From positions 1 to 44,495 of the forward strand of contig CANRNS010000007.1 in NCBI GenBank assembly GCA_947632055.1: a DNA stretch of 44,495 nucleotides, in the 5' to 3' direction. The first letter of the stretch is position 1. Every line of letters starts with the position of its first letter. Under the pieces are notes generated by a model, which worked only from the letters and a program-made list of their open reading frames with translations, made no database searches and was not told where the DNA came from. A program made the translations under genes and the position numbers. Origin of the DNA: an uncultured Akkermansia sp. Lineage in GTDB: Bacteria; Verrucomicrobiota; Verrucomicrobiia; Verrucomicrobiales; Akkermansiaceae. Below are positions 41,001 to 44,282 of the stretch, one piece after another.

Positions 41001-42046
41001 GTGGTAATCACACTGTTTGCTATGCCATTGTCGGCGCCGGATTGCACTGTCAAGCCGTAAACGTTCAGCTCCAGCGTCTCAGTTTCAGCTGCTCCTTTTC
41101 CAAGTTCCAATCTCTTCAGAGTGATGCCACCAGTGGAGCTACTTCCTGTACCAAAAAACACCAACTGCCCATCAAGGTCTCCACCACCCAAAAATTGCAC
41201 TGTGCCCCCTGTATGGGACCCCAACTTCAAATTGTGCGTTGTACTGCCACCGCCTGTCACTAACTCCCCATTGAGGGTGAAAGTCCCATTCGCTTGCACG
41301 CCGAGTACAGTGTTTTCCTCAATCACCAACGCACCGGTGAGGGTAACGGCGTGCCCATTCACACGCAGGCAGCCCTCCCACGAGTTTCCGGTGCCATACC
41401 TGCCGCCCAAGTGGAGATTGGTCGCATGCTCTGCACTTCCGATATTCACGTCTCCGGTAAATTGCAACTGGAAACCGCGGGAATAGATGTCATCAATCGT
41501 TGCTCCTGACAAATTCCAGGCGGAGAACTTGGCCCCCGGAGAGCCATCTGAATTGGCAGCCTCCTGGGAAAACTCCAACGCCTTGACATGCCCTGTCACT
41601 GTCAATGTGCCCCCATTAAACTCACCTGTGTTACCGGGAACCGTCAACTTTACCATGCTTCCGTCCCCTTCCGTTGCACCGGTAACGGCCATGTTCAACG
41701 TCAGCGCTTGGGTGGTCATGCTCCCATCGCTCGGCCAGCCTGGTGGAATGTTCTGTCCGCCTGCGGCAGCAAGCAGCATAATGTCCTCCTCGCTGTTGGC
41801 GGCGAGGGGGTCTTGTTCTTCCTCATCTTCACTCTCTGTCCCCAGCGCGAGCTCGTCACCTGAGGGAGCTGCCAGCGGGGGCTCTTCGTCCGCCTGGGCA
41901 GGGGTCGCCGTGCTCCACAGCAGGGAGAAGACGCCCAAGAGAGCCGTCCCGGAAGCCACGGTGCGCCGCAGCGCGCGGCGTCCGGCTAAGGCTGCAAGGC
42001 AAGCCAACAGAGCCTTGCGGAGACCAGTAGGTAAATGGAGTTTCAT
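20084..42046 (-). CDS. Giant autotransporter adhesin, type Va, 7320 residues
   Basis: An uninterrupted 7320-codon gene. The N-terminus has an extended signal region (residues 1 to about 51) ending near TATPAQA. The passenger is a Gly-, Ser- and Thr-rich beta-helix made of autotransporter-associated beta-strand repeats (GTLTVSGG, LTLSGA and similar). At least seven module starts carry a L-T-W type motif followed by Trp and D-x-V-x-F: near + strand positions 39100, 35770, 33590, 30980, 27750, 25790 and 24570. Each is preceded by a Y-x-L-F type segment. The last about 280 residues (20087-20930) are the beta-barrel, ending GYKIDF with the usual terminal Phe. The barrel inserts in the outer membrane and exposes the passenger; adhesion or mucus binding is likely. 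An Arg-rich patch lies near residue 6280. No protease or esterase motif is seen. Confidence 0.93.
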   Translation of the reverse strand: MKLHLPTGLRKALLACLAALAGRRALRRTVASGTALLGVFSLLWSTATPAQADEEPPLAAPSGDELALGTESEDEEEQDPLAANSEEDIMLLAAAGGQNIPPGWPSDGSMTTQALTLNMAVTGATEGDGSMVKLTVPGNTGEFNGGTLTVTGHVKALEFSQEAANSDGSPGAKFSAWNLSGATIDDIYSRGFQLQFTGDVNIGSAEHATNLHLGGRYGTGNSWEGCLRVNGHAVTLTGALVIEENTVLGVQANGTFTLNGELVTGGGSTTHNLKLGSHTGGTVQFLGGGDLDGQLVFFGTGSSSTGGITLKRLELGKGAAETETLELNVYGLTVQSGADNGIANSVITTGEDGLGTATLVLDGQETATYTYGGALGEANGRLNLRVKLGASTTQQLNGAVNLNDLTMESGTLQMQRAEGISVSGAITLTGGELVSQGVLTGGSDSTYAGAISVSSGGKLKIDQSEKDAGSVSGKSLITSLTIDGRESEVDFAGHLLVKSGNGITITGGASLTVGGQIASNPELTSQIGILALGRADDSNSAGTITVGGETRVNGLNVYGADSVASFENVLRVYGTMTMENGAVTVGSDMHINGVLTLKSGNLTIEGNYYGNGLSMTGGTMNVIGDYSTSSALTITGGQVTIGALLANGHSGFAGAVIVGGMDGSKGTLTVGASEDQSYANASNNVDAWVTSLTVQGQASQVDIEGSLALSTSGGTALSITGGSSVTIGYAIGGNNSFNNNATSAETRNWAASASTGDIVIGAAEGEGNTTGKLVVGGGIKARSITVQGAKHEADYGGNFSSLEVEGGIDLTGSLTITGTGNKAILGGSLTVVGGINVTNGGILQLKNATTVNGEQTWTIGAGSKLEMTATGASLQVASNGYLNLKIVTDISEGCGKLSLSGAAMGALATMGENVRLTLGDFSPTQSWECLLFDTSADGWTAETALSMLTALLGADYAGLEHNIVVDQSTGKVSYTIANPRNLTWSGSEGGGTWSNATNPDYQSNKPWKVGDDYVGFASYDHAFFIGEQGEGAITVDGYILVGSMNVSGGTAWSFRGSDATQDTLLLHGGLHLTQLGTQVSFGGNLAVTLGEITFANGEGGSGESKVTFDGTQAKLEGEIFSVSGAGTVEFTNSASLSFGSNVAYGLVIGNGTDKTIFRYTGSGALTLNSLEVQGGSEVTIANGGAFQLTSGMTLSGGARVTLGGGTDGFGSAVGGVVVIEGNGTVLTYAEGNYGFQQQAGTTVRSGATLIVANSGNKNFGPSSNGIQIDEDGVVELRNFGSLTNFWAHGNGTLKLAVGTALGGLGGTNFKLISDGNLAHLVLCDGTALVIGSSNDSNYTRAREYVVENGAALAFGADVMNPSGTTITVHIAGDGRQKRQGEIDHPSTTASYAALGLYNHSSWTSHGDRHAICSLNVVLDANASLGVGNNNADTGKIYVEMQGSIDFARHTLAKVGYGNLLLNGAFSASGESGVINVENGSITLAYTQNATALQNIDINLCGSIVGETAVSGALDVNESAAIGALYGSGSVTIADGKTLTLSNGSADQSFTGTLSGSGTLQVQGGALTLGTGFNVGNATPHIMVSDGGTLTLGYENGQTGGLLTMNGGALNVGTTATDVYTFAGLSGSGGAFSGNGKLVLNVGSGEQEFEGAIQSNYLLLLEKSGAGTQKVNGTGDSNLKELTVSGGVLEFAGNLTESNAAGTYGVTVNNGGTLKVGNDTASKNLLTNRSVQVTGTGSTLFVTGNLTLNNWTDFTVTGGGSATVQGALGGNKSGSSAALVGQGQTGQVTVGGHSETNSIGALTLGKEGEGTPQTQRVGGLTVAGAVEGQTSSLTVYGNVDVYGYSSQEVSSGNHTLEYGMQVIWGATGTISGALTVGKGFESGLALGGEGDGNTGTLTVGGLLTAHHLALAGNGSKLTANGGLTVTDAVNVTGGTLELGGTVSAGSLTVTNGTVKALSGMTATRGQTWTFGAGGVLEVGDDATLALSEGAAEWTLDIQVSESNAQGGQLKLTDDGLTALSELSGLRLTLTGLTEQGGNWTYQLFDVSDMSGGDKGSMLTQFVREVLQDYSARGLSVSNEGLLTYNSALAGVHDLTWGNGEGPWQSGGGGWNDSSLGGGDGVFENGDNVTFTSTDDDMHTVGIVGAVDPGNMQVTDGTWTFSGGDLSVTGSLTIGTNDSGANVTFSGTGALAFNSGVTVKRQSSMTLDKTGNVNLGNVTVEAAGEFVTANHDTFCNYTTDWGAVSGPGSIVLRDLGGSFSTTGAYTAGSRENDGTKGLYGMLSGSTGIGSIVLRGNSVMATCNSDAGSVFGKVTDSVVVEDGASLWLYRVDNPLGDREKDEHIRTLYLCGDGGENHAAALRSQSINHSIAWDVSLAKSTDGATIQTDSNLTLSGDLALGGKTLTKTGGSSLTLSGTVSGSGMIVVSGGTLNLAKGIDASGVAINLDNANAGINTTDGSGDRVTIAGITGTQAANIQGTWTIDTAGQTYEFSETVKRNVGGNEARWGVNLTKKGAGTQKFGAAESIYSLIVEEGTVEIGRWHIGEGAGWASTIVIGRVKTDGDGGTYKAATLVLSGTGGANKIKSADGALSLTVGKGGTLESKGDLSLENSGLSGTSVGAVSVHGGNLVVDGLFSVAGTAAITIDEGGSATLSGGLTAASVALSQGSLTLGGALNVANGVTASGGTLKLGTANVAESLAISLSGGAVFEMTEGTLTIGAGKTLTLTIDVASATEGGKLRLTDTVMNALLALKAQINFSITGAHIGANWEYKLFDVDELSGMWSKTVAESFLKGLLNPGEGASLTVDEQGTVRYALYAASRDLTWTGSDTSHVWDTSAANWQAGAQTGQTFGEHDSVTFDNTATAKNVTVSGALTPGDIHVTGNSTYTFTGQNSASIAGSGNLYVNANSSASFSGLSSFSIVGGEITGSLKLESTVTGTKSLGSMTVGSNGTITITDSTADNWAGTTLSGDGAVVLDKTGEVSVTDADNLFAALFAAGDGNVARSSDEQGIGHFRVLEGTTLKLGVVGDGAVWKDVGRGLSWIKRLEVEKGATLQFSKNVFDNADAGYSDVVGTLVLSGGETGNAAVLENTRQDGARQGVWVKWDIELGGDAIARNSGDDIFYFTGSAKLNANGHTLTLDGSGKTFQFGEGTATSHFGAAEGSTGAISLNSGVTLNFNTVSGDTFSGYAISLSEGSMLQVNQNATFHYLEDANVLGESVTAAQVTGGGTLTLNYDTETAHADGRSFSGTINMTGALIKRGTGTQKVTGAGDSQVKKLTVSGGVLEFAGRLAVAGTSTSDISTAGVTVSGGGTLSIGEKGAKDLSMNYYSLEVTGAGSSLSVIGNLQMNSWGNLTVKDGGEVTVKGRLYGNKRANSGNQYTYGVGQVTVGGHSEGEGSIGSLTLGTEGGSQTSYANGLTVMGSDGGQVSKLTVNGNLMVYGGSRTEVSSGNYTLEYGMQVGWGATGDISGTLTVGDSACLSGLALGGEGDGNTGTLAVEGLLTAHHLALAGNGSKLTANGGLTVTDAVNVTGGTLELGGAVSSGSLTVANGTVKALSGMTATRGQIWTFGAGGVLEVGDDTTLALSEGAAEWTLDIRVSGSPDNWQGGQLRLTDDGLTALSELSGLRLTLTGLEDQEDGWTYWLFDVTDMTEEGKGKLTEFVKQVLQDYSARGLSVNDQGVLTYNSALAGVHDLTWGNGEGTWQSGGEGWNDSSLGGGVGVGVFENGDNVTFTSTDDDTHTVEIVGAVDPGNMQVTDGTWIFSGGNLIVTRSLTIGTDDSGANVTFSGEGDVVWQEGTTLTIGGNNGEATELHLAKSGSLTGGDAVIKGGATLFLEMGGDTSRNLAGTFTVEEDGTFVVKGYENYVHLPSSSSNTFKVQGEGTLKLVDIGGNQNANDNNNTTAATTYGNSNGSQELYALLQNGTGISSLVLSGDTFIKTGSGSDATNVAAKIKDSIVIEDGASLLLTNWNGTMLSANATKDDGTKKTLYLSGSGDSGVAEKETKTHEYALGYGYGGGTEGSNTVAWDVSLEKSTSGATIDVNSGKTLTISGALNLAGQTLTKAGSGTLTLTGAVGLGNPGANSGVIVQAGTLTISGALNLAGQTLTKAGSGTLQLTGTVELGNLGANPGVIVRAGTLQIQGGTVIKGLVIKLESGDGGLNTDTSNNPVTIAGITGTQAANMQGTWTIDTAGKSYEFSGTVKRDATRDNDKRWGVNLTKKGEGAQKFGAAESIYGLTVEEGTLEIGRWYKDDGNQGQAGWANSIVIGGIAADEEGAYKVAKLLLSGSLENKIKNAYDALSLRVNEGGTLESKGDLSLEGSVGTVSVHGGELSVEGEFSVNGGAAITVNEGGKIQVEQLTAGGATVTLSGSAEDKQGKLVLAEGESQVSGLLVGAHGVLELQEGVTLTASTLAGVEGQYGSITGPGTLKLTAASGSYGGSVGSNFTYDAAGGEYTLGGFSGSVLTVAQGHLILESVLSGGSNVTLGDGVELSLANGDNAVEELAVTDSGTLHMAGGTLTTTLSGGGTLHVTGDFLAEDGTATLSVSGDTGTNVVVDLGDNITISSTGETTLKSVTGSGSISGNLTLSGTEADAAKAFVGTVDSGSQVTVSGGSWTLGGGAQLAGAVTVNSGASLALVKGDTVELQHTLTLNGGLTAVGGDANAKATLSISMASSDEVAAIQLGGTVNSNLFEGITLTLTEEASGLSGFTDDNFNAWSYHLFDLPTSWVDDYSLTDFKADVVGALDASLLSGHSDWKFVLDDQGYLRIELAGTLVWNVGGANDTWSTTDANWGTGDHVPWEDDEAALFDDAEGEAITLSGELRASGVTVKRGTRWSFTAQDGGSLEVAGDLTVADGAALTVGAGTPITVGGNIALAGSLTLASDITFGGSITGSGSIARDASASDRTVYVLWSPGADSTWTDFTGKYGADALGTGVGYGVQLSGGNLTISGAATFNHDWKVSGSGTLTFGQGVSVASGTSHSIIVEDASMVVTGNLEAGGVSSSITVDGGSLTVTGNLQQANGASTGSLTVLNGGRVTLGTETGSSHYAYVTGITVGAEGDSAASTVTIHGDVANGTGTVVVSDGGVLEIDGRLANSSQYNAATGAITVGNTTSSGTMSVGGAVLTSGVTIQGEGSRLTLKNAETAQASSLGALTVGAGATFRIGSNHTATVTSLAGVSEGYGSITGDGTLILTAASGRFDGAVSSVLTYQAEGGTYTLGTYNGSALTVGSGTLQISTQLATTGTVMLNGGELELTDRETAGAADSIGALTSGSDASSVTIGNNRALTVNTLSGSLESLTMGNQARLTVQSGNLSISGAWNWGEGSTLALRGENAQITLGGGIQLPGGGNKLTIDLSEALLGGNGGRSAGEYQLFTGDGLSRLPEDWADNFAFTVGEREVGESYYNGLALDGTGLLTWDDAVGSNNMYWGANASDAEVVLGSSEEGEWSAEQGVAGTEAWANNKNIFLQRNEAGNVSVTVVNGARMRTLNISGSATYVMEAGGEGSVTVTVNSTFTNHATVSVKENVTVNAEGGYTGTGTLKLAGGNVSVRTVSAVNRADVTAGTLTLAAGSTITELTGTPGEGQGALVTSEGALTVGQGSYGGALSVAGDLTVTGNFTYGGQNGKAGALNVGGALNLAGSLTVTDLKGSGAIAGSGTLSITGGNESDFGALSVGRLDLTGGGTLKLGQGATLGSLHMEKGSKLALGSSPLKANFVEVGATGGGLSISMTGEAGNLDFGSISFLPGEEGGHGQLTITLNGYDAWAKEHEGETYQLFKAESFASLWDALKGDQTEEDWWEDYFKFDLRSSNGRNQVTGLSRDGRLTFMAEEGTVWTGSKEGGEDANVWSTPTDPESSDPDGNWGEGNKAPGSDAKVTFSNEHTESEAGQQDEVKLSGEVKADEVYVDSGDFKFTGKEGSGKTDSLSANKLTIGGQQNEEGNYKDAHLDLDADLKDKIDESGTTTGTIVDLQQGGSLDVQKGASFDENTSVQFNGGEVKFTGESHERDIVSSKVDVENSSDKVKVNVAEDLEKSWEDHDGELSGGVALALDKGIEKSGEGDFTLRWQDEGSSTPHSGDITVTEGTLTLKAQDESGAKTAAAMGGKVTGKGTLKAGEGSVELSGNVSEFEGTLHTGGSNTGESAGDEAGGGITLTGEAASGTVQADVSGNSTLDVKSTSGVTLTGDLGTAEGDNLTVKNSGAGDLVIAGSVGNGTTLDTVDESKGAIVLGDGSQDGNVNMSSYSGTVAGSGDLVLANVELSDGFNKGSANLYVDTALAAAGESDQPASYARRRARRAARGAENDYAGGIVDMGGMDVTNKLSGISVNADGLLKGVTGSYTTDSDHNLTLHFTSSNWGEDAGSAKNALIQGSGAGFTLDTSSNENVNFEFDVDIFKAFATGDPNKTKEIWLHLADNTNWEWSEEQQGEQAKDWWNHFLFGTVKGVTYEEGGDGGVYVRLSGTAEDLYIVMGGDGGDGATSDRADQLSGKKATVLLDGQTLTLNWAGNGGVADPKNTVVHNLLGAEGTALSITDTSGTGNRLNVSLDNTLAEDIYDSRRPESDLPKPEGSTVHGQHTTFLGSITGEAGVDITKVGKGTLTVGGDYRLTDGTTTITEGALKLRGADNRMKGLVFAYGTEDPDKNNGEDARGLLLEGGKTTVTGSIKEGGEEGVKKGDINLSKGAELELNGQSELEGTSFTGDGTGTITLKTGVGEGDEEGASLTLRDAASISGVGVNLAGKDTVLDVGETTGSTLSALNGTGTVTIGSGGALTVESGTFSGTLGVAGTENATFAVAAGKSFTFDNITTTASGEDTGKVDIQLGDNATLRMDLTKTGSGDDETIQFGDIDVGNGRMILDTGAQNTANVAGELRFGEQGMLVLKSSSAQGGDFTTKLTSHSMTPEALRGHVQLSGVGFLLSEVSSIGTDEEGYLTVQTREATQNKFERALPGSTKNPLAGAQMVWDSLKSIQQWEAFINALCHPNSDYDRIILDLTNKLDSGQTGELERSLAAIAGSSLSTLGPAFSEDLHRQLKTIRNRTTSMDASAAEVQGEEPMHMWISGEGGYHKLEADGYFSGYTLNSWGGSLGMNVDVSKKTTLGLAITAMYGDLKTESADVGRGNLDTMYLSGFMRTASGAWLHTLAITGGVADVQMNRTVNYGSGSYATQGSTSGYALGALYEVGYTKLMNAEGTVALQPVANVEFRHVGIKGYTETGSDAALRVDDIEQNILTFGVGARLQSIVGERTFNRSSIFEARLLLKTEVGDRSGTARNGFVGTKKVAEVESAEVGAVGIEAGAGLTIPLGNGRGSIFMDASIEYRRGWTSVNASAGYKIDF
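28980..32280 (-). repeat. Internal duplication of the autotransporter, copy B
   Basis: It starts at KVTGAGDSQVKKLTVSGGVL and runs through GVHDLTWGNGEGTWQSGG and NMQGTWTIDTAGKSYEF to the GGAAITVNEGG region. It is colinear with copy A at 34085-37055. The stretch around 30970-31600 is almost identical at DNA level to 35760-36390. Confidence 0.8.
29651..29920 (-). repeat. 135-bp tandem repeat in the autotransporter
   Basis: Two head-to-tail copies (29651-29785 and 29786-29920) encode 45-residue units starting TLTISGALNLAGQTLTKAGS. The two copies differ at about ten residues or fewer. A partial third copy continues past 29920. Confidence 0.85.
34085..37055 (-). repeat. Internal duplication of the autotransporter, copy A
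   Basis: It begins KVNGTGDSNLKELTVSGGVL and runs through GVHDLTWGNGEGPWQSGG and NIQGTWTIDTAGQTYEF to the GTAAITIDEGG region. It is matched in the same order by 28980-32280; the two are separated by about 1.8 kb that holds a different module. Confidence 0.8.
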
Positions 42047-42118
42047 GATGATGATGAAAATTGGAGTCGCGGGGGCGCGCGCTGCACGAGCGTAGAGTCT
42101 CCCACGGGATATTCAGCG

Positions 42119-42139
42119 TACCTCTTTTCAAAGGAGATG
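42119..42139 (-). promoter_or_regulatory. 21-bp palindrome copy at the autotransporter promoter (imperfect)
   Basis: TACCTCTTTT, C, AAAGGAGATG. On the minus strand it runs into TACGCT (42115-42120), a plausible -10 box, giving a leader of about 60 nt to the ATG at 42046. Confidence 0.5.
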
Positions 42140-42257
42140 TCCAGTATCTTTTTCAGAATTTCGAAAAAAATCACAGGATTTCTCGTTGAGGCATTTCAAA
42201 GATGTTGATACTGTCTAAATCTTGATAAACAAGAAACAAGATCAACAAGAGCATGTC

Positions 42258-42278
42258 TATCTCTTTTCAAAAGAGATA
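42258..42278 (+). promoter_or_regulatory. 21-bp palindrome copy (perfect)
   Basis: TATCTCTTTT, C, AAAAGAGATA, followed by CGCT. Identical to the copy at 42416-42436 when that is read on the opposite strand, over 25 bp including CGCT. Confidence 0.7.
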
Positions 42279-42383
42279 CGCTGCTCATGTCATCATCAGC
42301 CTTGACTACATGGTATGACACAAGAAAAAAACGCTTCTTCACCTCATAAAACAACAAAAACATTTTTGAGGGATGATTTATTG

Positions 42384-42412
42384 ATAATAAAGCATTTGAG
42401 TTTCTAAAACAA
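42384..42412 (-). promoter_or_regulatory. Promoter-like sequence pointing at the autotransporter
   Basis: On the minus strand TTGTTT (42407-42412), 17 nt, TATTAT (42384-42389). It lies inside the segment bounded by the inward-facing palindromes at 42258 and 42416; the leader would be about 330 nt. Confidence 0.4.
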
Positions 42413-42415
42413 GCG

Positions 42416-42436
42416 TATCTCTTTTGAAAAGAGATA
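42416..42436 (-). promoter_or_regulatory. 21-bp palindrome copy (perfect)
   Basis: TATCTCTTTT, G, AAAAGAGATA on the plus strand, preceded by AGCG. It is the inverted partner of the copy at 42258-42278. Confidence 0.7.
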
Positions 42437-42586
42437 AGCAAGCTTTTTTTTGTTGTAAAACTGGTAATCAATTTGTTGAGGTGAAAGCAATCCTTTGGTT
42501 TTATCCGTAAGATCTCCCTGTTTCTGTCGGATTTTTGCAATATTTATAAATTGATGATCAATGAAATATAATTTATTGCACAGCCT

Positions 42587-42607
42587 ATCTCCTTTCAAAA
42601 GAGATAA
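42587..42607 (+). promoter_or_regulatory. 21-bp palindrome copy at the fucosyltransferase start
   Basis: TATCTCCTTT, C, AAAAGAGATA, overlapping GATAAT (a -10 box) and ending 14 nt before the ATG at 42622. The right-hand context (GAGATAAT) is the same as at the polysaccharide operon copy. Confidence 0.62.
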
Positions 42608-42621
42608 TAGCGGCATCGCCT

Positions 42622-43743
42622 ATGTTAACACCTTGTACCCAACTAAATGAACAACGTCCCCTTATCCGTGTGAAGTATACGGATATGTATGAATGTTTTC
42701 CGGATCGTCCGAATGGGACAAAAGTGGAGATAACGGGTAAATGCGACTGGGTGATAAACAGAGAAAATCCGGATGTCATCATTTACTCCGTGTTTGGGTG
42801 TGACCATTTGAGATACGAGGATAAGATTCGTGTATTTTCGTGCGGGGAAAATGCATTCCCCGATTTCAGTGTATGCGACTACGCTCTCTCTTATTTTCGG
42901 GATCAAGCAGGTGGATGCAACGTCCATCGTCTCATGCTTCCATTCGCTCCGTCACTAGGAAAGAACTATAAAGACGATCATGTATTGAAGCGACGTCCTT
43001 TTGCATCGTTTGTTGCGTCCCAGTGTGGTATAGGACACGGGGCTATTTTGCGGCGGGATTTCGTGGAATTTCTCTCCTCCCACTATAAAAGTGTGGATTG
43101 TCCGGGGATTGTGCTGCACAACATTGACATCCCGGGGTTTGGATTCAGAGGAACGGGAAAACAAGAGAGCTTGAGTAAAGTGGATGTCCTTTCGCGTTAC
43201 AAGTTTAATATTGCCTTTGAAAACAGCAACACCGACGGATACATTACCGAAAAGCTAATTGATGCATATTTGGCCTTTACCGTGCCGATCTATTGGGGAA
43301 GCGAGGGAAATATCGCACCCTTCTCCAAAGATTCGATGATATGCGCCAATGATTACGATAGCTTTGAAGATCTGGCTGCACGTATTCGCCAAGTCGATGA
43401 AGATGACGATCTCTACATGTCTATGCTACGTGCTAACCCCATTCTCACAGGCGAATATGAGAAAATTTACCATGCACAAAGGGAGCAAGAAGAACTCCTC
43501 TGGCGTCGTGTGGAACAAGCCGTTCTTCACTCAAAGTCGCTTCTCCAGCTCCGGGAACGTCCTCTCTTCGGATCCCTCGATGCAAAACTGTCACGGAGTA
43601 GAAAAGAAGGCCTAAAACAACTCTGCCCCGCGTGGAATCAAACTTTTCCCTCTCGTCTCCACAATACCCTACACATGTACTCCTTCTTACCAAAAAAAAT
43701 CACGCGTCGTTGCCCGCTAAGCGATCTCATGTCTGATCATTGA
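42622..43743 (+). CDS. GT10-family alpha-1,3/4-fucosyltransferase
   Basis: This 373-residue enzyme has the GT10 signature at about residues 193-226: YKFNIAFENSNTDGYITEKL followed by IDAYLAFTVPIYWG. It transfers fucose from GDP-fucose to GlcNAc or glucose units. The N-terminal half (IRVKYTDMYECF, then IIYSVFGCDHLRYEDKIRVFSCGEN) is the usual GT10 acceptor domain. The heptad repeats of Helicobacter pylori enzymes are absent. There is no signal or anchor, so it is cytoplasmic and acts on lipid-linked glycan. Such enzymes in gut bacteria can make Lewis-type structures. It is divergent from the autotransporter, with a palindrome against its start, and is AT-rich like the polysaccharide operon, suggesting acquisition by transfer. 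Confidence 0.9.
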   Translation: MLTPCTQLNEQRPLIRVKYTDMYECFPDRPNGTKVEITGKCDWVINRENPDVIIYSVFGCDHLRYEDKIRVFSCGENAFPDFSVCDYALSYFRDQAGGCNVHRLMLPFAPSLGKNYKDDHVLKRRPFASFVASQCGIGHGAILRRDFVEFLSSHYKSVDCPGIVLHNIDIPGFGFRGTGKQESLSKVDVLSRYKFNIAFENSNTDGYITEKLIDAYLAFTVPIYWGSEGNIAPFSKDSMICANDYDSFEDLAARIRQVDEDDDLYMSMLRANPILTGEYEKIYHAQREQEELLWRRVEQAVLHSKSLLQLRERPLFGSLDAKLSRSRKEGLKQLCPAWNQTFPSRLHNTLHMYSFLPKKITRRCPLSDLMSDH

Positions 43744-43905
43744 CAACTGAATAGTATTCACCAAACTGTCACTTCATCCCCGTAACAAGAAGAGACCGGG
43801 TAAATCCATCAGGTGGTCCGCGCTCATCATCCCTCGCGTTCTGCAAGAAACAGGTTCATTCACACGTGACGCGCTTCATAACAAGCACACGTGAGAGAGA
43901 TGATG

Positions 43906-43933
43906 AAAAAAAGGGAGGGCATTATGTCCTCCC
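43906..43933 (-). terminator. Rho-independent terminator, minus strand
   Basis: GGGAGG pairs with CCTCCC (43913-43918 and 43928-43933), and the minus strand then reads seven T (43906-43912). It lies 26 nt after the stop of the sdhB fragment. Confidence 0.75.
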
Positions 43934-43958
43934 CTGGGAAAGTTGTTGTGGAACAGCA

Positions 43959-44174
43959 TCAGGAGAACACGCCGACGGCCTCGGAGGCGCAGGCGATCAT
44001 GTAGTCGCGGTTGAGCTTGGCGATGTTGTCCACGGAGACGCCCTTCGGGCAAGCGGCCTCGCACTCGTACTGGTTGGTGCAGTTGCCGAAGCCGAGGGCA
44101 TCCATCTGACGCACCATACTCCATCCCGGTGCAAAGCGGCTATCCCAATCCATAACCACGCATATTTCCTTCAT
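43959..44174 (-). pseudogene. sdhB: C-terminal fragment of the succinate dehydrogenase/fumarate reductase Fe-S subunit
   Basis: The last about 53 codons are unmistakably the end of SdhB: MVRQMDALGFGNCTNQYECE, then AACPKGVSVDNIAKLNRDYM. This is the half-site that helps hold the [4Fe-4S] and [3Fe-4S] clusters. The first about 190 residues, with the [2Fe-2S] domain, are missing. In their place the frame begins MKEICVVMDWDSRFAPGW after a GAGG Shine-Dalgarno. That start resembles the N-terminus of HipA-like proteins (MK.I.VY.DW.G), and a HipA-like C-terminus lies just upstream. The fragment keeps a strong terminator behind it. It is non-functional as a dehydrogenase subunit; a short chimeric peptide could still be made. 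Confidence 0.72.
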
Positions 44175-44282
44175 AGAGTTCCTCTACGGCTTTTTTACGC
44201 CTGCTTCTTCTTTTGTCTGCCGCTTTCTTGTAACATGTGCTGCTGCGCTACAGTCCCAACTCCATCGTGAGGACAACCTGCC

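Larger units (their letters stand above)
42047..42621. other. AT-rich intergenic region between the divergent autotransporter and fucosyltransferase genes
   Basis: No credible gene is present in these 575 bp; a 114-codon minus-strand frame runs through the palindromes and has no family signal. The region holds four copies of the 21-bp palindrome, a promoter-like sequence pointing at the autotransporter, and four CAT triplets ending in the autotransporter start codon. Confidence 0.75.

Noticed and set aside
42196..42540. 114-codon minus-strand frame in the autotransporter upstream region
   Set aside because: It crosses two perfect palindromes, is low-complexity AT-rich text and has no family signal or ribosome site.
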